A stretch of 55,709 bases of DNA from Secundilactobacillus silagincola (GCF_002583405.1 NZ_BCMJ01000011.1:1-55709); one strand, 5' to 3'; positions 42,192-51,000 are shown, counted from the first letter of the stretch. Translations and numbers: made by a program. Notes: a model not told the origin generated them from the sequence alone.

Positions 42192-42696
42192 AATGGCAAA
42201 TAAACGACAGCGTAAAAAGCAGTATAAAAAGAATATGAAGGAAATTGCTCGCTTGTCAGAGGCAATGTCCCCTAAAACGTTGGACACTCAAGAAGAAATC
42301 AACGCATGGTTGTTTGGGGATGATGAGGAAGATTCTGCAAACTCATTAAAGGCCGACAATCATTTTTGGGATGAATCCAATTGGTCCGGTTTTCGTGACA
42401 GTATCACCGACGAGGACCGCGAATGGGATACTATGAAATCTATTGGTAAAGAAAAACTCAATGCCAGTAACGATTCAGTTGCAATGTGGCGCTTGTTAGA
42501 CTCACGAAAGAATGATAAAGCAGTTGATTTAGACGAAATGATTGCTGAAGTCGATGCTGAAAATCAACATGATGATTCATCAGAGTTTTGGAATACCATT
42601 GATGATCAAGCTAAAAAGTATGGGTCAGTTGACACTCCCGAAGTTGACTGGGGGCAAAATGTCGAAATGGACTCTGAGGATGATGAGGATGAATAA
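42184..42696 (+). CDS. KRQRKK-family protein, copy 2, with long acidic tail
   Basis: A 170-aa protein. It shares the basic N-terminus and the PK-L-TQEE-WL block with copy 1 and adds a C-terminal region rich in Asp, Glu and Trp ending DSEDDEDE. Start overlaps the previous stop (ATGACTGA); an ATG at 42193 gives MANKRQRKK and matches copy 1 better. Very asymmetric charge. No family recognised. Confidence 0.68.
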   Translation: MTEMANKRQRKKQYKKNMKEIARLSEAMSPKTLDTQEEINAWLFGDDEEDSANSLKADNHFWDESNWSGFRDSITDEDREWDTMKSIGKEKLNASNDSVAMWRLLDSRKNDKAVDLDEMIAEVDAENQHDDSSEFWNTIDDQAKKYGSVDTPEVDWGQNVEMDSEDDEDE

Positions 42697-43132
42697 AATC
42701 AAATTCCCAATGAAAACACAATTTTCTAGCTTATTCAATTTAACTCGTGCTTTGATTAAACCTTACTCAAAGTATCAGCATTTAAGAATCGTAGAATACT
42801 TGCTGTATCTTTACACCATCACTGCCGTAGCCGTAACTCAAGGATGGATAATTCATCTAAACCAAGTCATCCGCAATGATTTTGCACTCACAGGTCCACT
42901 TATACTCACCGGTATAATCTTGATTTTTGTTCTTAAATGGATAAATCACCGACGTATAGTGAGAATTATTCATACTTTTCTACCGATTAATCAAGATGAT
43001 CAGTATCAACGGCAATATCAGGCCATCCGAAAAGCTGCATTGCATCCAGCTACAACAAAATTTCAGCAAGCCCTAGAAGGCTTCGTTACAATCGTTACCT
43101 TCATATTCGTAATGCCTATCATTTTCATGTAG
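42689..43132 (+). CDS. Small membrane protein (147 aa) ending the cluster
   Basis: Starts MNKIKFPMKTQFSSLF, with an ATG overlapping the previous stop (ATGAATAA) and GAGGATGATGAGG in front. Hydrophobic segments at about 35-52, 62-82 and 128-147. The loop between them is basic (KWINHRRIVRIIHTFLP). A longer frame open to 42542 runs inside the previous gene and is not used. No family recognised. Confidence 0.65.
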   Translation: MNKIKFPMKTQFSSLFNLTRALIKPYSKYQHLRIVEYLLYLYTITAVAVTQGWIIHLNQVIRNDFALTGPLILTGIILIFVLKWINHRRIVRIIHTFLPINQDDQYQRQYQAIRKAALHPATTKFQQALEGFVTIVTFIFVMPIIFM

Positions 43133-43320
43133 ACGAAAGTGATATATTAATTCAGAACGTATCAGATTCAATGATTATTGTTTATTTTCCCATACAAAAT
43201 TTAGTGCTGCACTATTTGGAAATTTCTAACGATACTAAAAAACCGCCCAGAATAGCCTTGGACAGTTAACGACGGTTCTTTAGTTGTTTAACGATAATCT
43301 ATAGGTATCATTCGACTGTT

Positions 43321-43357
43321 ACCACGACTCAGTTATAACATGAGCCGTGGTATTTTT
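43321..43357 (+). terminator. Terminator downstream of the 41550-43132 cluster
   Basis: ACCACGACTCA/TGAGCCGTGGT stem, 9-nt loop, then ATTTTT. The gap 43133-43567 also has a weak AACCG...CGGTT hairpin near 43240; nothing else is seen. Confidence 0.75.
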
Positions 43358-43567
43358 GTAACTTGCTGATTAAAATCCGTTAAATACTTGGAATTCGACT
43401 TTTTAAAACGATTTATCATGTGAACAGCACATAACTCCAATTTACTAATTTATAAAATTTTTTCGTAGTATTTACTCACCAACTTTGTTTATCTTGGTCG
43501 ATGCTGCCCGTAATGTTGTCCGTATCGTTTTAAATCCATTCTAATTCGCTCAAATAACCCAACTGAT

Positions 43568-43599
43568 AAAAAAAGAGCCAACCCTTTCGGATCAGCTCT
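43568..43599 (-). terminator. Terminator of the tRNA gene
   Basis: Minus strand AGAGCTGATCC-gaaa-GGGTTGGCTCT with seven T after it. Confidence 0.85.
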
Positions 43600-43618
43600 G
43601 CACCGCGTTGTTCTCTTA

Positions 43619-43689
43619 AGCGGGTGACGGGAATCGGACCCGCGACTCAAGCTTGGGAAGCTTGGATTTTACCACTAAACTACACCCGC
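43619..43689 (-). tRNA. tRNA-Gly (anticodon CCC)
   Basis: A 71-nt cloverleaf without encoded CCA. Acceptor stem GCGGGTG/CACCCGC, D arm with TAGTTTAGTGGTAA, anticodon stem CAAGC/GCTTG with loop TTCCCAA, so positions 34-36 are CCC, and T arm GCGGG-TCCGATT-CCCGT. Position 55, almost always U, is C here (loop starts TCCGA, not TTCGA). It would read GGG. Confidence 0.9.
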
Positions 43690-43782
43690 ATAACAGTAAC
43701 TATATTATCATATTCAGCTTAATCTGTCAGCATGAAATTGCATAAAAATCAGCTTTTCTGAAATAGTTTACCGTTATTTTCA

Positions 43783-43998
43783 TTATTCGGCTTTTGCTTT
43801 TGCCGGTTCAGCGTCTTCTTTACGCACAATAGCGCGGTTGTTAAGTTCACCAACCAAAATACGATCACTCTTGTTATAACTTAAAATGTGAATTAATACC
43901 GAGTTTTCATAAATTTTCTCGATTTCCCCTTCAAAGTCATGTTCAAAAGAGCCAAATTTCTTACCCTTTACATAGTCGCCAACTTGATGTTCTGCCAT
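43783..43998 (-). CDS. DUF2187-family protein (YkvS-like)
   Basis: A 71-aa soluble protein: MAEHQVGDYVKGKKFGSFEHDFEGEIEKIYENSVLIHILSYNKSDRILVGELNNRAIVRK, the beta-barrel-like pattern of DUF2187, ending in an Ala/Lys/Glu tail. The ATG at 43996-43998 has AGTGGAGGGG upstream; the frame open to 44061 has none. Unknown function. Confidence 0.78.
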   Translation of the reverse strand: MAEHQVGDYVKGKKFGSFEHDFEGEIEKIYENSVLIHILSYNKSDRILVGELNNRAIVRKEDAEPAKAKAE

Positions 43999-44224
43999 TG
44001 GGTTATCCCCTCCACTTCGCATGATGAAAAAGATGATAACAAATTTAGCCAGTGAATACAAGGCTTATTTTCATAATACTGAAACTTTCCGTAAACTTAA
44101 TCTTCCTTAAGATTTTCAAATTGAAAATGAGTTTCATAACGCCTTCGTGGTAGACTTAAGATAACAGTAACTAACGATAACTACTACTAATATGTAATAT
44201 ATTTTATTCTAGGATGTGACTTGT

Positions 44225-44572
44225 ATGTGGCTGACCATCTACTTCATCAGTTTAATATTACTTATCCCAGTAACCATCATCGGTTTAAACCGAACATCTG
44301 AGAAAAAGATTGCTCAGTGGCTCATCATCGACCGCTTAGTTTATCTCATCATGGCGTGTGCAACCGTTGTACTCATGATTCGAACTTTCCACCACGCACC
44401 TCTCTTGGTTTCGCTAAAGGGCGCACTGGCAATCATCGTCGTTTTAATTATTGAAATTGCTTTTGGTCGCAAACAAGAACACAGTCTCTCCATTGCTTGG
44501 AGTATTGTCATTACCTTGCTAATTTTACTCACGGCTGCAGTGGGCATTATGACAACACTACATTCCATTTAA
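44225..44572 (+). CDS. YisL-like (DUF1516) membrane protein
   Basis: A 115-aa protein with four membrane spans (about 2-20, 34-52, 62-80, 88-110), the size and layout of YisL/DUF1516. ATG at 44225 with AGGATGTG upstream; GTG at 44216 is the alternative. Monocistronic, divergent from the DUF2187 gene. Role unknown. Confidence 0.68.
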   Translation: MWLTIYFISLILLIPVTIIGLNRTSEKKIAQWLIIDRLVYLIMACATVVLMIRTFHHAPLLVSLKGALAIIVVLIIEIAFGRKQEHSLSIAWSIVITLLILLTAAVGIMTTLHSI

Positions 44573-44576
44573 AATC

Positions 44577-44620
44577 AAAAAGATTAGCCAGCCTCCAAAT
44601 GGACGCTAGCTAATCTTTTT
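44577..44620. terminator. Bidirectional terminator
   Basis: AAAAAGATTAGC/GCTAATCTTTTT with an inner CAGC/GCTA part. It serves the YisL-like gene on the plus strand and racD on the minus strand. Confidence 0.9.
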
Positions 44621-44625
44621 ATTTA

Positions 44626-45336
44626 CTATCCCTTTTGTGCTTTCAACGCCAACTCCAACGACCGATCAACCAAGATTGACTGACTATCGATCATCGGCTT
44701 ATCCGTCACTGGTTCACGGTCCTGCGCCAAAGAAAGTTCAGTACAGCCCAGAACCAATGCGTCACAGTTAGTTTCATCAAACATTTGTTGGACTAAACCA
44801 TGATACAGCTGACGATCCACAACGTTATTGTCTTTAATACAGTCATAAATCAGCTTGTTGGTCTGGTCTTGAACAGACTGGCTAGGAGCTAAAAACTCAT
44901 AGCCTGCATCCATAATTTCATGATCATAAATATGGTCGTATATGGTACCTTCAGTAGCAATTAAACCGATTCGCCGCGCTTCAGGATACTTCTTACCGAT
45001 CTCCTTCACTGCTTCGCGAGGCATATGCAGAATTGGAATATCGGTAGCGGCCTGCATCTCATCATAGAAATAGTGTGCCGTATTACATGGTAAGGCAAAG
45101 AAATCGGGCTTTAACTGGCTTTGAATCTTAATATCGTTCACCAGTGGTATCGCTGGATTCGGCTGGCTATGATCTTTAATATAGCTTGTACGGTCTGGCA
45201 CTGTTGCATGATTGACCAGAATATAGTTGAGATAATCCTGATCCTTATTAGCTGGCGTCCGCTCGTTTAACTGATGAATGTAAGTTTCAGTGGCTTCTGT
45301 TCCCATGCCACCAATGATTGTAAAGAAGTGTTCCAT
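44626..45336 (-). CDS. racD: Aspartate racemase (RacD-type)
   Basis: A 236-aa Asp/Glu/hydantoin racemase. Both catalytic cysteines are seen, in ALPCNTAHYF and LVLGCTELSL; IGGMGTEATETYI is the N-terminal substrate loop of the aspartate group. Converts L-Asp to D-Asp. The ATG at 45334-45336 has AAGGGTG upstream; the longer frame to 45372 would overlap the ligase gene. It starts 4 nt after the ligase stop, in a row with the D-Asp ligase and MurE, so D-Asp for the cell wall is the obvious product. Confidence 0.88.
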   Translation of the reverse strand: MEHFFTIIGGMGTEATETYIHQLNERTPANKDQDYLNYILVNHATVPDRTSYIKDHSQPNPAIPLVNDIKIQSQLKPDFFALPCNTAHYFYDEMQAATDIPILHMPREAVKEIGKKYPEARRIGLIATEGTIYDHIYDHEIMDAGYEFLAPSQSVQDQTNKLIYDCIKDNNVVDRQLYHGLVQQMFDETNCDALVLGCTELSLAQDREPVTDKPMIDSQSILVDRSLELALKAQKG

Positions 45337-45340
45337 AAAA

Positions 45341-46594
45341 TCACCCTTTGTTTTCAGCAAAATAACGGTCAAAATTCTTCGAGTAATTATGATTCATCCA
45401 TTGAATCAATGTCCAGCGTTTCAGGTTCATATCGTGTGAATACTGATAAGTGGTCCCATAACGGCCGGCTCGGATCAATTCCAGTGCCCGGTCCTTATCG
45501 GCATTCTCACGGGCGTATTTTTTGAAGACTTTAGCTGGTACTCCCAACCAAAGCGCGTGCTTACTTTCGTCCTGATTACCATAAACAGTTGGTTGATCAA
45601 CCAAATCCTGCTTAACGTAATCTTTAACCACCCAGTCAGCTAAATTATAGCCATTGAGCGTCACAAAGAAGCTACTGCGTCCCTGTCGGAGGTTAATTTC
45701 GAATAATTTGAACGTATCATCACGTACATCATACTTCATATCAAAGTTGGCATAACCGGTAAAGTCGATTTTTTCCAAGAAATCTTTGATTGTTTTGTAA
45801 ATGGCCTCGTTATACTCCGGCAAAATTGCCACGTAGTTACCAATTGCGGAAGGTGCTGGATCTTCCAACAACGGATGACCCAGACACATCATCTTAACGT
45901 GGTGATTCTGATCCACGTAAGCATTCAGTACCCGCATGTTACTGTCATCGCCAGGAATGAAGTCTTGGAGAATAAAATCTGACTTATACCCGTTAGCATA
46001 TGCAGCGTCCAATACCTTGTCAAACTCTTCGCGAGACTGGATCCGGAAGGCTTTCTTCCGACCTTCAAAATGCACGTCCAGCCATTCCACACTATTAGTT
46101 GGCTTCAAGGCAACCGGGTAGTCAAAGGGCTGTTCAACAACCGTCTGGCTATCATGTTCTTCCTTAGAAATCGTCCGCGTCTTAGGATATGGCAAATTGT
46201 ATTTGTCACAAATTTTGTAGAAACGTTCCTTATTATTTAATTGCTTCAATAAATCATAGTCGATATACGGGCAAACAAACACGTCGGATAACTCGTCCTT
46301 ATGTTTAGCAATTAGCTCAGCATAACCGTCACCACAGCCAATCAGGATCACTGGTTCTTTATGGTCACGATAGCGTTCCTTGATCTTACGCATTGAGTCG
46401 ATCCAGACTGGATCCTCAGAGAAGCCTGGGATCAGTTCCAAATCAACAATTTTGGTGAATCGAGTGGGGGCTAATTGGATGGACGCGATAGCCTTCACTG
46501 GTTGATGGTAGAGTTCATAAAACGAACGTGCCATGCCGTATACATTAAAGTCGCTTCCCAATAAAACTGGGGTAAATTCTGGTGTTTCTTGCAT
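45341..46594 (-). CDS. aslA: D-aspartate ligase of peptidoglycan (ATP-grasp)
   Basis: A 417-aa ATP-grasp enzyme. The ATP-binding elements DYPVALKPTNSVEW (phosphate loop Lys), FILQDFIPGDDSNMRV (hinge) and FKLFEINLRQGRSS (metal-binding Glu and Asn) are in order. The match is to Aslfm/AslA, which add D-Asp to the side-chain amine of L-Lys in the UDP-linked stem peptide. ATG behind TGGAGGAAC. 3 nt after murE and 4 nt before racD. Confidence 0.85.
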   Translation of the reverse strand: MQETPEFTPVLLGSDFNVYGMARSFYELYHQPVKAIASIQLAPTRFTKIVDLELIPGFSEDPVWIDSMRKIKERYRDHKEPVILIGCGDGYAELIAKHKDELSDVFVCPYIDYDLLKQLNNKERFYKICDKYNLPYPKTRTISKEEHDSQTVVEQPFDYPVALKPTNSVEWLDVHFEGRKKAFRIQSREEFDKVLDAAYANGYKSDFILQDFIPGDDSNMRVLNAYVDQNHHVKMMCLGHPLLEDPAPSAIGNYVAILPEYNEAIYKTIKDFLEKIDFTGYANFDMKYDVRDDTFKLFEINLRQGRSSFFVTLNGYNLADWVVKDYVKQDLVDQPTVYGNQDESKHALWLGVPAKVFKKYARENADKDRALELIRAGRYGTTYQYSHDMNLKRWTLIQWMNHNYSKNFDRYFAENKG

Positions 46595-46597
46595 AAT

Positions 46598-48133
46598 CTA
46601 AAGTTCCTCCACAGCGTTTTTAGCAATCGTGACATCGGTTGGGTATGGCGTGTTGACACCATTCACTTTCTGGAAGGCATCTTCACCCTTACCAGCAAGC
46701 ACCACGATATCATCTTTCGTACTCATTTTGATAGCCGTTTCAATCGCAGTTTTGCGATCCATGACGTACTGCACTTTGACTTGCTGATGATCGATATGAG
46801 CATCGATTTCCTCAGCAATTTTCTTCGGATCTTCATAAGCGGGATCATCCGTCGTCAAAATCGCCACATCGGCTTCTTCACTCAGTGCTTTACCAAAGCC
46901 TTCGCGACGGGAAACGCCCTTATTTCCAGTGCTCCCAATGACAACGATGACTCGACCGGCACCAGTTTGAACCTTCAAGAAGCTCAACAACGCCTTTAAA
47001 CTACCGTAATTATGTGCATAGTCAATATAAATGGTGCCGTGATCCTTGCTGGTCACCATTTCCATTCGTCCAGGAACGTGGACATCCGTCAATGCGGTCT
47101 TAGCATCGTCATAACTTGCGCCAGACAACGCACTGGCAATGATTGAACTGGCGGCGTTACTCTCGTTGAAGTCACCCGGTACGTGTAGTTCATAACTACC
47201 GTCAATAGCGAACTGTTTCGCTTTTTCGGATACCGCAGTCACTTGAAATTTACTCTGATGCAACGTTTCACTGGTGTTCTTGAACGTCACATCAAGGTCC
47301 AATGGCATTTCCAGCTTGGCACCCTCTCTTGCGTACAAGTAAATATTTTCCGGTTGCGTCGTAGTTTTAGCAGCGTAGTACACATCCGCTAAATGCGCCG
47401 TTTCCGCATTAATAATGCAGGTTTCGGCATTAACTAGCAGCTGTTCCTTGCAGTGCAAATAGTCCGCAAAGGTTGGATGTTCATTTTCACCAATGTGATC
47501 CGGTGAAATGTTGAGAAAAATACCAACGTTGTATTTTAATCCGTACACCCGGTTCTTCTTGTACGCTTGTGAGGACACTTCCATGACTAAGTGTGTCATG
47601 CCATTATCCACGGCATGCCGCATATCGTGGAATAAATCCAATGATTCAGGCGTCGTTAAGTCCGACTTGAACCGGTCTTCAGGTGCATTGCCTACGATAC
47701 GATCAATGGTTGAAAACAGTGCTACTCGATCATGGGTATGCGTCCGTTCGATACCGTAAGTAAAGTAAGCTGAAGTGGTCTTCCCTTTGGTCCCTGTGAA
47801 AGCAATGATAAAGAGGTCATTTTGAGGATAGCCGTAAAACGCAGCACCTAGTAATGACATGGCTTTTTGAATATCAGTCACGATAATGCTAGTCAATCCT
47901 TGCCCCTCATCGTAGCGAGTCTCAGAAACGTAAGCCGTGGCCCCTGCTTCTTTAGCACCTAGTAAATAAGCGGGTTTAAAATTCCCCTTACAGAAGAACA
48001 ACGTATCGGGCTTAACCGTTTGTGAATTATAGTTCACGTGTTGAAACTGCTGCTGTGAATCAGTCATTGTGACCGTTTTTAATAAATCATGTTCATCTAA
48101 TAAAGTCACCACTTGGGTTATATCAAGTGACAC
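46598..48133 (-). CDS. murE: UDP-MurNAc-tripeptide ligase MurE, L-lysine-adding
   Basis: A 511-aa Mur ligase. P-loop GTKGKTT (114-120), the central His/Asn block NISPDHIGENEHPT with carbamylated-Lys position nearby, and DDPAYED (429-435) in the place where meso-DAP enzymes have DNPR; DDPA/DNPA marks the L-Lys type. The start is taken as GTG at 48133 (MSLDITQVVTLL), which leaves GGAG 9 nt upstream. ATG at 48142 would sit 1 nt from that site. Upstream of aslA; the asnB terminator separates it from asnB, so it has its own promoter. Confidence 0.88.
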   Translation of the reverse strand: MSLDITQVVTLLDEHDLLKTVTMTDSQQQFQHVNYNSQTVKPDTLFFCKGNFKPAYLLGAKEAGATAYVSETRYDEGQGLTSIIVTDIQKAMSLLGAAFYGYPQNDLFIIAFTGTKGKTTSAYFTYGIERTHTHDRVALFSTIDRIVGNAPEDRFKSDLTTPESLDLFHDMRHAVDNGMTHLVMEVSSQAYKKNRVYGLKYNVGIFLNISPDHIGENEHPTFADYLHCKEQLLVNAETCIINAETAHLADVYYAAKTTTQPENIYLYAREGAKLEMPLDLDVTFKNTSETLHQSKFQVTAVSEKAKQFAIDGSYELHVPGDFNESNAASSIIASALSGASYDDAKTALTDVHVPGRMEMVTSKDHGTIYIDYAHNYGSLKALLSFLKVQTGAGRVIVVIGSTGNKGVSRREGFGKALSEEADVAILTTDDPAYEDPKKIAEEIDAHIDHQQVKVQYVMDRKTAIETAIKMSTKDDIVVLAGKGEDAFQKVNGVNTPYPTDVTIAKNAVEEL

Positions 48134-48187
48134 GCGTTTCATCTCCAATTAATTGAGTCCTAATTCTATTATTTCACCGTTCTATCC

Positions 48188-48216
48188 AAAAAGAAACCGA
48201 CATTTCAGCCGGTTTC
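48188..48216 (-). terminator. Terminator between asnB and murE
   Basis: Minus strand GAAACCG-gctgaaatgt-CGGTTTC with TTTTT. It makes asnB a separate transcript from murE-aslA-racD. Confidence 0.85.
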
Positions 48217-48233
48217 ATATGGAAAAATGCAGT

Positions 48234-50138
48234 TTAGTTAGCCACTGGAATCTTATCGATATCCGTACGACGAACCTTGCTAATCGTATCTGCTGAAGTA
48301 TTCTCTGGGAAGTAGACTTCATACCAAAGAATAAAGGTGTAGATCGTAAAGATCTTTTGCATTGATGACTTACCGTTAATGTGTTCTTGGAGAATCTCAA
48401 GTAATGCATCCGTGTTGAAGAACTTCTTAGCAACGTCTGAAGTAAAGGCTTCTTCAATCCGCTTACGGTACTTATCTTGCTTGATCCAGGTGGCGATTGG
48501 AGATGGGAAGCCCATCTTTTCCTTCTTAGCAACCCGTTCTGGTAATTCAGCTAACGCAGCCGTCCGCAGAGAAACCTTGGTTTCAGTACCGCGAATCCGT
48601 GTCTTGATTGGCATGGTAGCCGCAAACTTAGCAACTTCCTTGTCAACTAGCGGTGTCCGAACTTCCAGTGAATTGCACATACTCATCCGATCAGCTTTGT
48701 GCAAAATATCGTATGGTAGCCAAGTGTTGATGTCAAAATACTGCATTTGAGTCATTTCATCTTTGTCTTTAACATCATCAAAGATATGCTTAGTGTATTC
48801 ACCAGCATCACGATTCAAATCAGGGTTCTTCAAAATCTTTTCACGATCATGATAATCGAAGACGTAGTTCACCCGGTAATAACGTTCACTCAATGGCTGT
48901 GCACCACGAACTAAGAACCGACGGCCATGGAATCTTGGCAAGTTAACAACGGCTTTGGCCAAGCCCTTACGAACAAAGCGTGGTACAGCTTTTTGATAAC
49001 GTTCAAACGGCTTTGCTTCCAAATAGGTGTTGTAACCGCCGAAGAATTCATCGGCACCTTCACCAGACAAGGCCACTTTCACGTGTTCGCGAGTTCCCTT
49101 TGACAGATAATACAGCTGCATAGCTGAAGGGTTAGATAACGGTTCATCCATGTAGTACATAATGGTTGGTAAAATATCGAAGTAGTCATCACCCGTCATG
49201 GTTAATGGTGTGTTGTCCTGATGAATTTCCTTAGCAAATTCAGTTGACCAGCTCAACTCACTGTACTTAGAGTTATTAAACCCTAAGGAGAAGGATTGAA
49301 TTGGCTTGAGTTTTGCGGCTTCGTTAAGTACGTAGCTGGAATCGATCCCGCTTGATAAGAAACTACCGACTTCAACGTCAGCGATCATGTGGGCATCAAC
49401 GGAATCATCAACGATCTTACGGATCTTCTTAGCGTCTTCTTCGATGGTTTGATTCTCATCGATATTGTCATAACTGAACTTATAGTATTCGTGAGTTTCA
49501 GTGTGACCATCTGCTTTATGAATGAAGTAGTGGCCAGGCATTAATTTGAAGACGTTCTTAAACATCGTATCCTTTGAAGGAATAAATTCAAAGCTCAAAT
49601 GAATGGCTAATAGATCTTCATTAAGTTCTTTTTTGAAGTTTGGGTGTTCCAAGAATGCTTTGATTTCTGAAGCCCAGAGGAAAGTCTTGCCATCATCGTA
49701 ATAGTACAATGGCTTGATACCAAAGTGATCACGGGCACCAAAGACTTCACCGGTTTTAGAATCGTAAATAACGAAAGCAAACATTCCGCGCAAATGCTGA
49801 AGCAAATCCGGACCCCAGGCATCGTAGCCGTGAATCAAAACTTCTGAGTCAACGTCTGTTCGAAATTCGTAACCTAACTTCTGTAAATCTTTACGAATAT
49901 CTTGGTAGTTATAAATTTCACCGTTAAAAGTCAAAACTTTAGTTTGATCCTGGTTATACATGGGTTGTTTACCATGCGCAAGATCAATAATTGATAAACG
50001 ACGGAAGCCCATCGAGACCTTATCATCATTAAAGTAAGCTTCATCATCAGGTCCACGATGACGAATACGATTGGCCATCTTCACGATCGTATCGCTAGGC
50101 ACATCTGTTTGGTTAACATAACCAACAAATCCACACAT
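48234..50138 (-). CDS. asnB: Glutamine-dependent asparagine synthase-like amidotransferase (AsnB/AsnH)
   Basis: A 634-aa class II amidotransferase. The mature N-terminal nucleophile is Cys2 (MCGFVGYV), the glutaminase domain has RHRGPDDEAYF, and the synthetase domain has SSGIDSSYV (PP-loop) and SGEGADEFFGGY. The family makes free Asn or, in related bacteria, amidates D-Asp or DAP of the cell wall (AsnH in Lactococcus, AsnB1 in Lactobacillus plantarum). Beside murE-aslA-racD, amidation of the D-Asp bridge is likely (inference). ATG behind AAAAGGGGATT. Confidence 0.88.
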   Translation of the reverse strand: MCGFVGYVNQTDVPSDTIVKMANRIRHRGPDDEAYFNDDKVSMGFRRLSIIDLAHGKQPMYNQDQTKVLTFNGEIYNYQDIRKDLQKLGYEFRTDVDSEVLIHGYDAWGPDLLQHLRGMFAFVIYDSKTGEVFGARDHFGIKPLYYYDDGKTFLWASEIKAFLEHPNFKKELNEDLLAIHLSFEFIPSKDTMFKNVFKLMPGHYFIHKADGHTETHEYYKFSYDNIDENQTIEEDAKKIRKIVDDSVDAHMIADVEVGSFLSSGIDSSYVLNEAAKLKPIQSFSLGFNNSKYSELSWSTEFAKEIHQDNTPLTMTGDDYFDILPTIMYYMDEPLSNPSAMQLYYLSKGTREHVKVALSGEGADEFFGGYNTYLEAKPFERYQKAVPRFVRKGLAKAVVNLPRFHGRRFLVRGAQPLSERYYRVNYVFDYHDREKILKNPDLNRDAGEYTKHIFDDVKDKDEMTQMQYFDINTWLPYDILHKADRMSMCNSLEVRTPLVDKEVAKFAATMPIKTRIRGTETKVSLRTAALAELPERVAKKEKMGFPSPIATWIKQDKYRKRIEEAFTSDVAKKFFNTDALLEILQEHINGKSSMQKIFTIYTFILWYEVYFPENTSADTISKVRRTDIDKIPVAN

Positions 50139-50326
50139 GTTGTAATCCCCTTTTTAGCATTTATTTACCGTTTCATGCGACGCATCACGTACGCCGGCCT
50201 CACGACTTGAACGATCACTAAAAGATGTCACAAGACGTAATTCAAAACAATGTTCATTTTATCAAAAAAACCGCTGTAATACTAGGAAACATCGTGGCTT
50301 ATAACGTTTTCTTTAAACTCGTCTCC

Positions 50327-50347
50327 TGAAAGCGTTTGCGGTATAAT
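50327..50347 (+). promoter_or_regulatory. cre-like box and -10 element
   Basis: TGAAAGCGTTTGCG (two mismatches to cre) runs directly into TATAAT at 50342-50347, 30 nt before the small gene. If bound, CcpA would cover its promoter. Confidence 0.4.
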
Positions 50348-50376
50348 ATAAGTGAATCAGGAATGGAGTGATTTTA

Positions 50377-50613
50377 ATGGATAATCTTATATTTTTTAAC
50401 CCTGGTGATTCAATTGCCAACTTCCACGACTACGATGAAGCAGTAAGGAGTGCCCAGATCTATCGCCAGAATCACGTTCAGGCTGGTCACGTCCTGGTTG
50501 TTAAGGGTATGGAAAGCGAAAAGCAGTTTGACATTTTCCTGTCAGATAACGAAATTTCCCATGATAATGAGTTGGGGAATTCAAAACCGTATAAGGTGTC
50601 GAAAAAGTTCTAG
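50377..50613 (+). CDS. Small hypothetical protein (78 aa)
   Basis: MDNLIFFNPGDSIANFHDYDEAVRSAQIYRQNHVQAGHVLVVKGMESEKQF...; soluble, no known motif. The ATG at 50377 has ATGGAGTG upstream; GTG at 50368 is less likely. The tandem repeat array begins 12 nt after its stop and could form the 3' end of its mRNA. Function unknown. Confidence 0.65.
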   Translation: MDNLIFFNPGDSIANFHDYDEAVRSAQIYRQNHVQAGHVLVVKGMESEKQFDIFLSDNEISHDNELGNSKPYKVSKKF

Positions 50614-50624
50614 GTGCAATCTAG

Positions 50625-50737
50625 GTGTGGAAGTGAGCGCTTAGAGAGCGGAGTGTAACTGTGAAACGGTGGAAGCCCCCTGGTCTTGGGGGGTTCTGCC
50701 GTTTTATAGTTACATGCAGCTCTCTGCTCACTGGAGC
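50625..50737 (+). repeat. Long palindromic repeat family A, tandem unit 1
   Basis: GTGTGGAAGTGAGCGCTTAG then GAGAGCGGAGTGTAAC opens the unit, a CCCCC...GGGGGG loop region follows, and TTACATGCAGCTCTCTGCTC with ACTGGAGC closes it. The arms pair over about 45 nt. Inner arm CTGTGAAACGG/CCGTTTTATAG uses GT pairs. Confidence 0.85.
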
Positions 50738-50751
50738 CCGATAATGTCTAA

Positions 50752-50862
50752 GTGTGGAAGTGAGCGCCTAGAGAGCGGAGTGTAACGATAAAATGGCGGA
50801 AGCCCCGGGGTTTGGGGGGTCTGCCATTTTATCGTTACATGCAGCTCTCTGCTCACTGGAGC
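50752..50862 (+). repeat. Long palindromic repeat family A, tandem unit 2
   Basis: Second unit, 127 bp after the first (start to start). Inner arms CGATAAAATGGC and GCCATTTTATCG pair perfectly. Same outer landmarks as unit 1. Linker CCCGATAATGTCTAA lies between units 1-2 and 2-3. Confidence 0.87.
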
Positions 50863-50876
50863 CCGATAATGTCTAA

Positions 50877-50987
50877 GTGTGGAAGTGAGCGCCTAGAGAG
50901 CGGAGTGTAACGATAAAATGGCGGAAGCCCCGGGGTTTGGGGGGTCTGCCATTTTGTTGTTACATGCAGCTCTCTGCTCACTGGAGC
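50877..50987 (+). repeat. Long palindromic repeat family A, tandem unit 3
   Basis: Third unit, 125 bp after the second and almost identical to it. It differs in the 3' arm (GCCATTTTGTTG instead of GCCATTTTATCG); the A-to-G change leaves a wobble pair, the C-to-T change another, so pairing survives. Confidence 0.87.
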
Positions 50988-51000
50988 CCGATAAGGCATA

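Noticed and set aside
42542-42688. Extended start for the membrane protein gene
   Set aside because: These codons lie within the acidic KRQRKK copy 2 gene in another frame; the ATG at 42689 overlaps its stop.
44341-44568. Minus-strand 75-aa frame
   Set aside because: It is the antisense shadow of the YisL-like gene and has no ribosome site.
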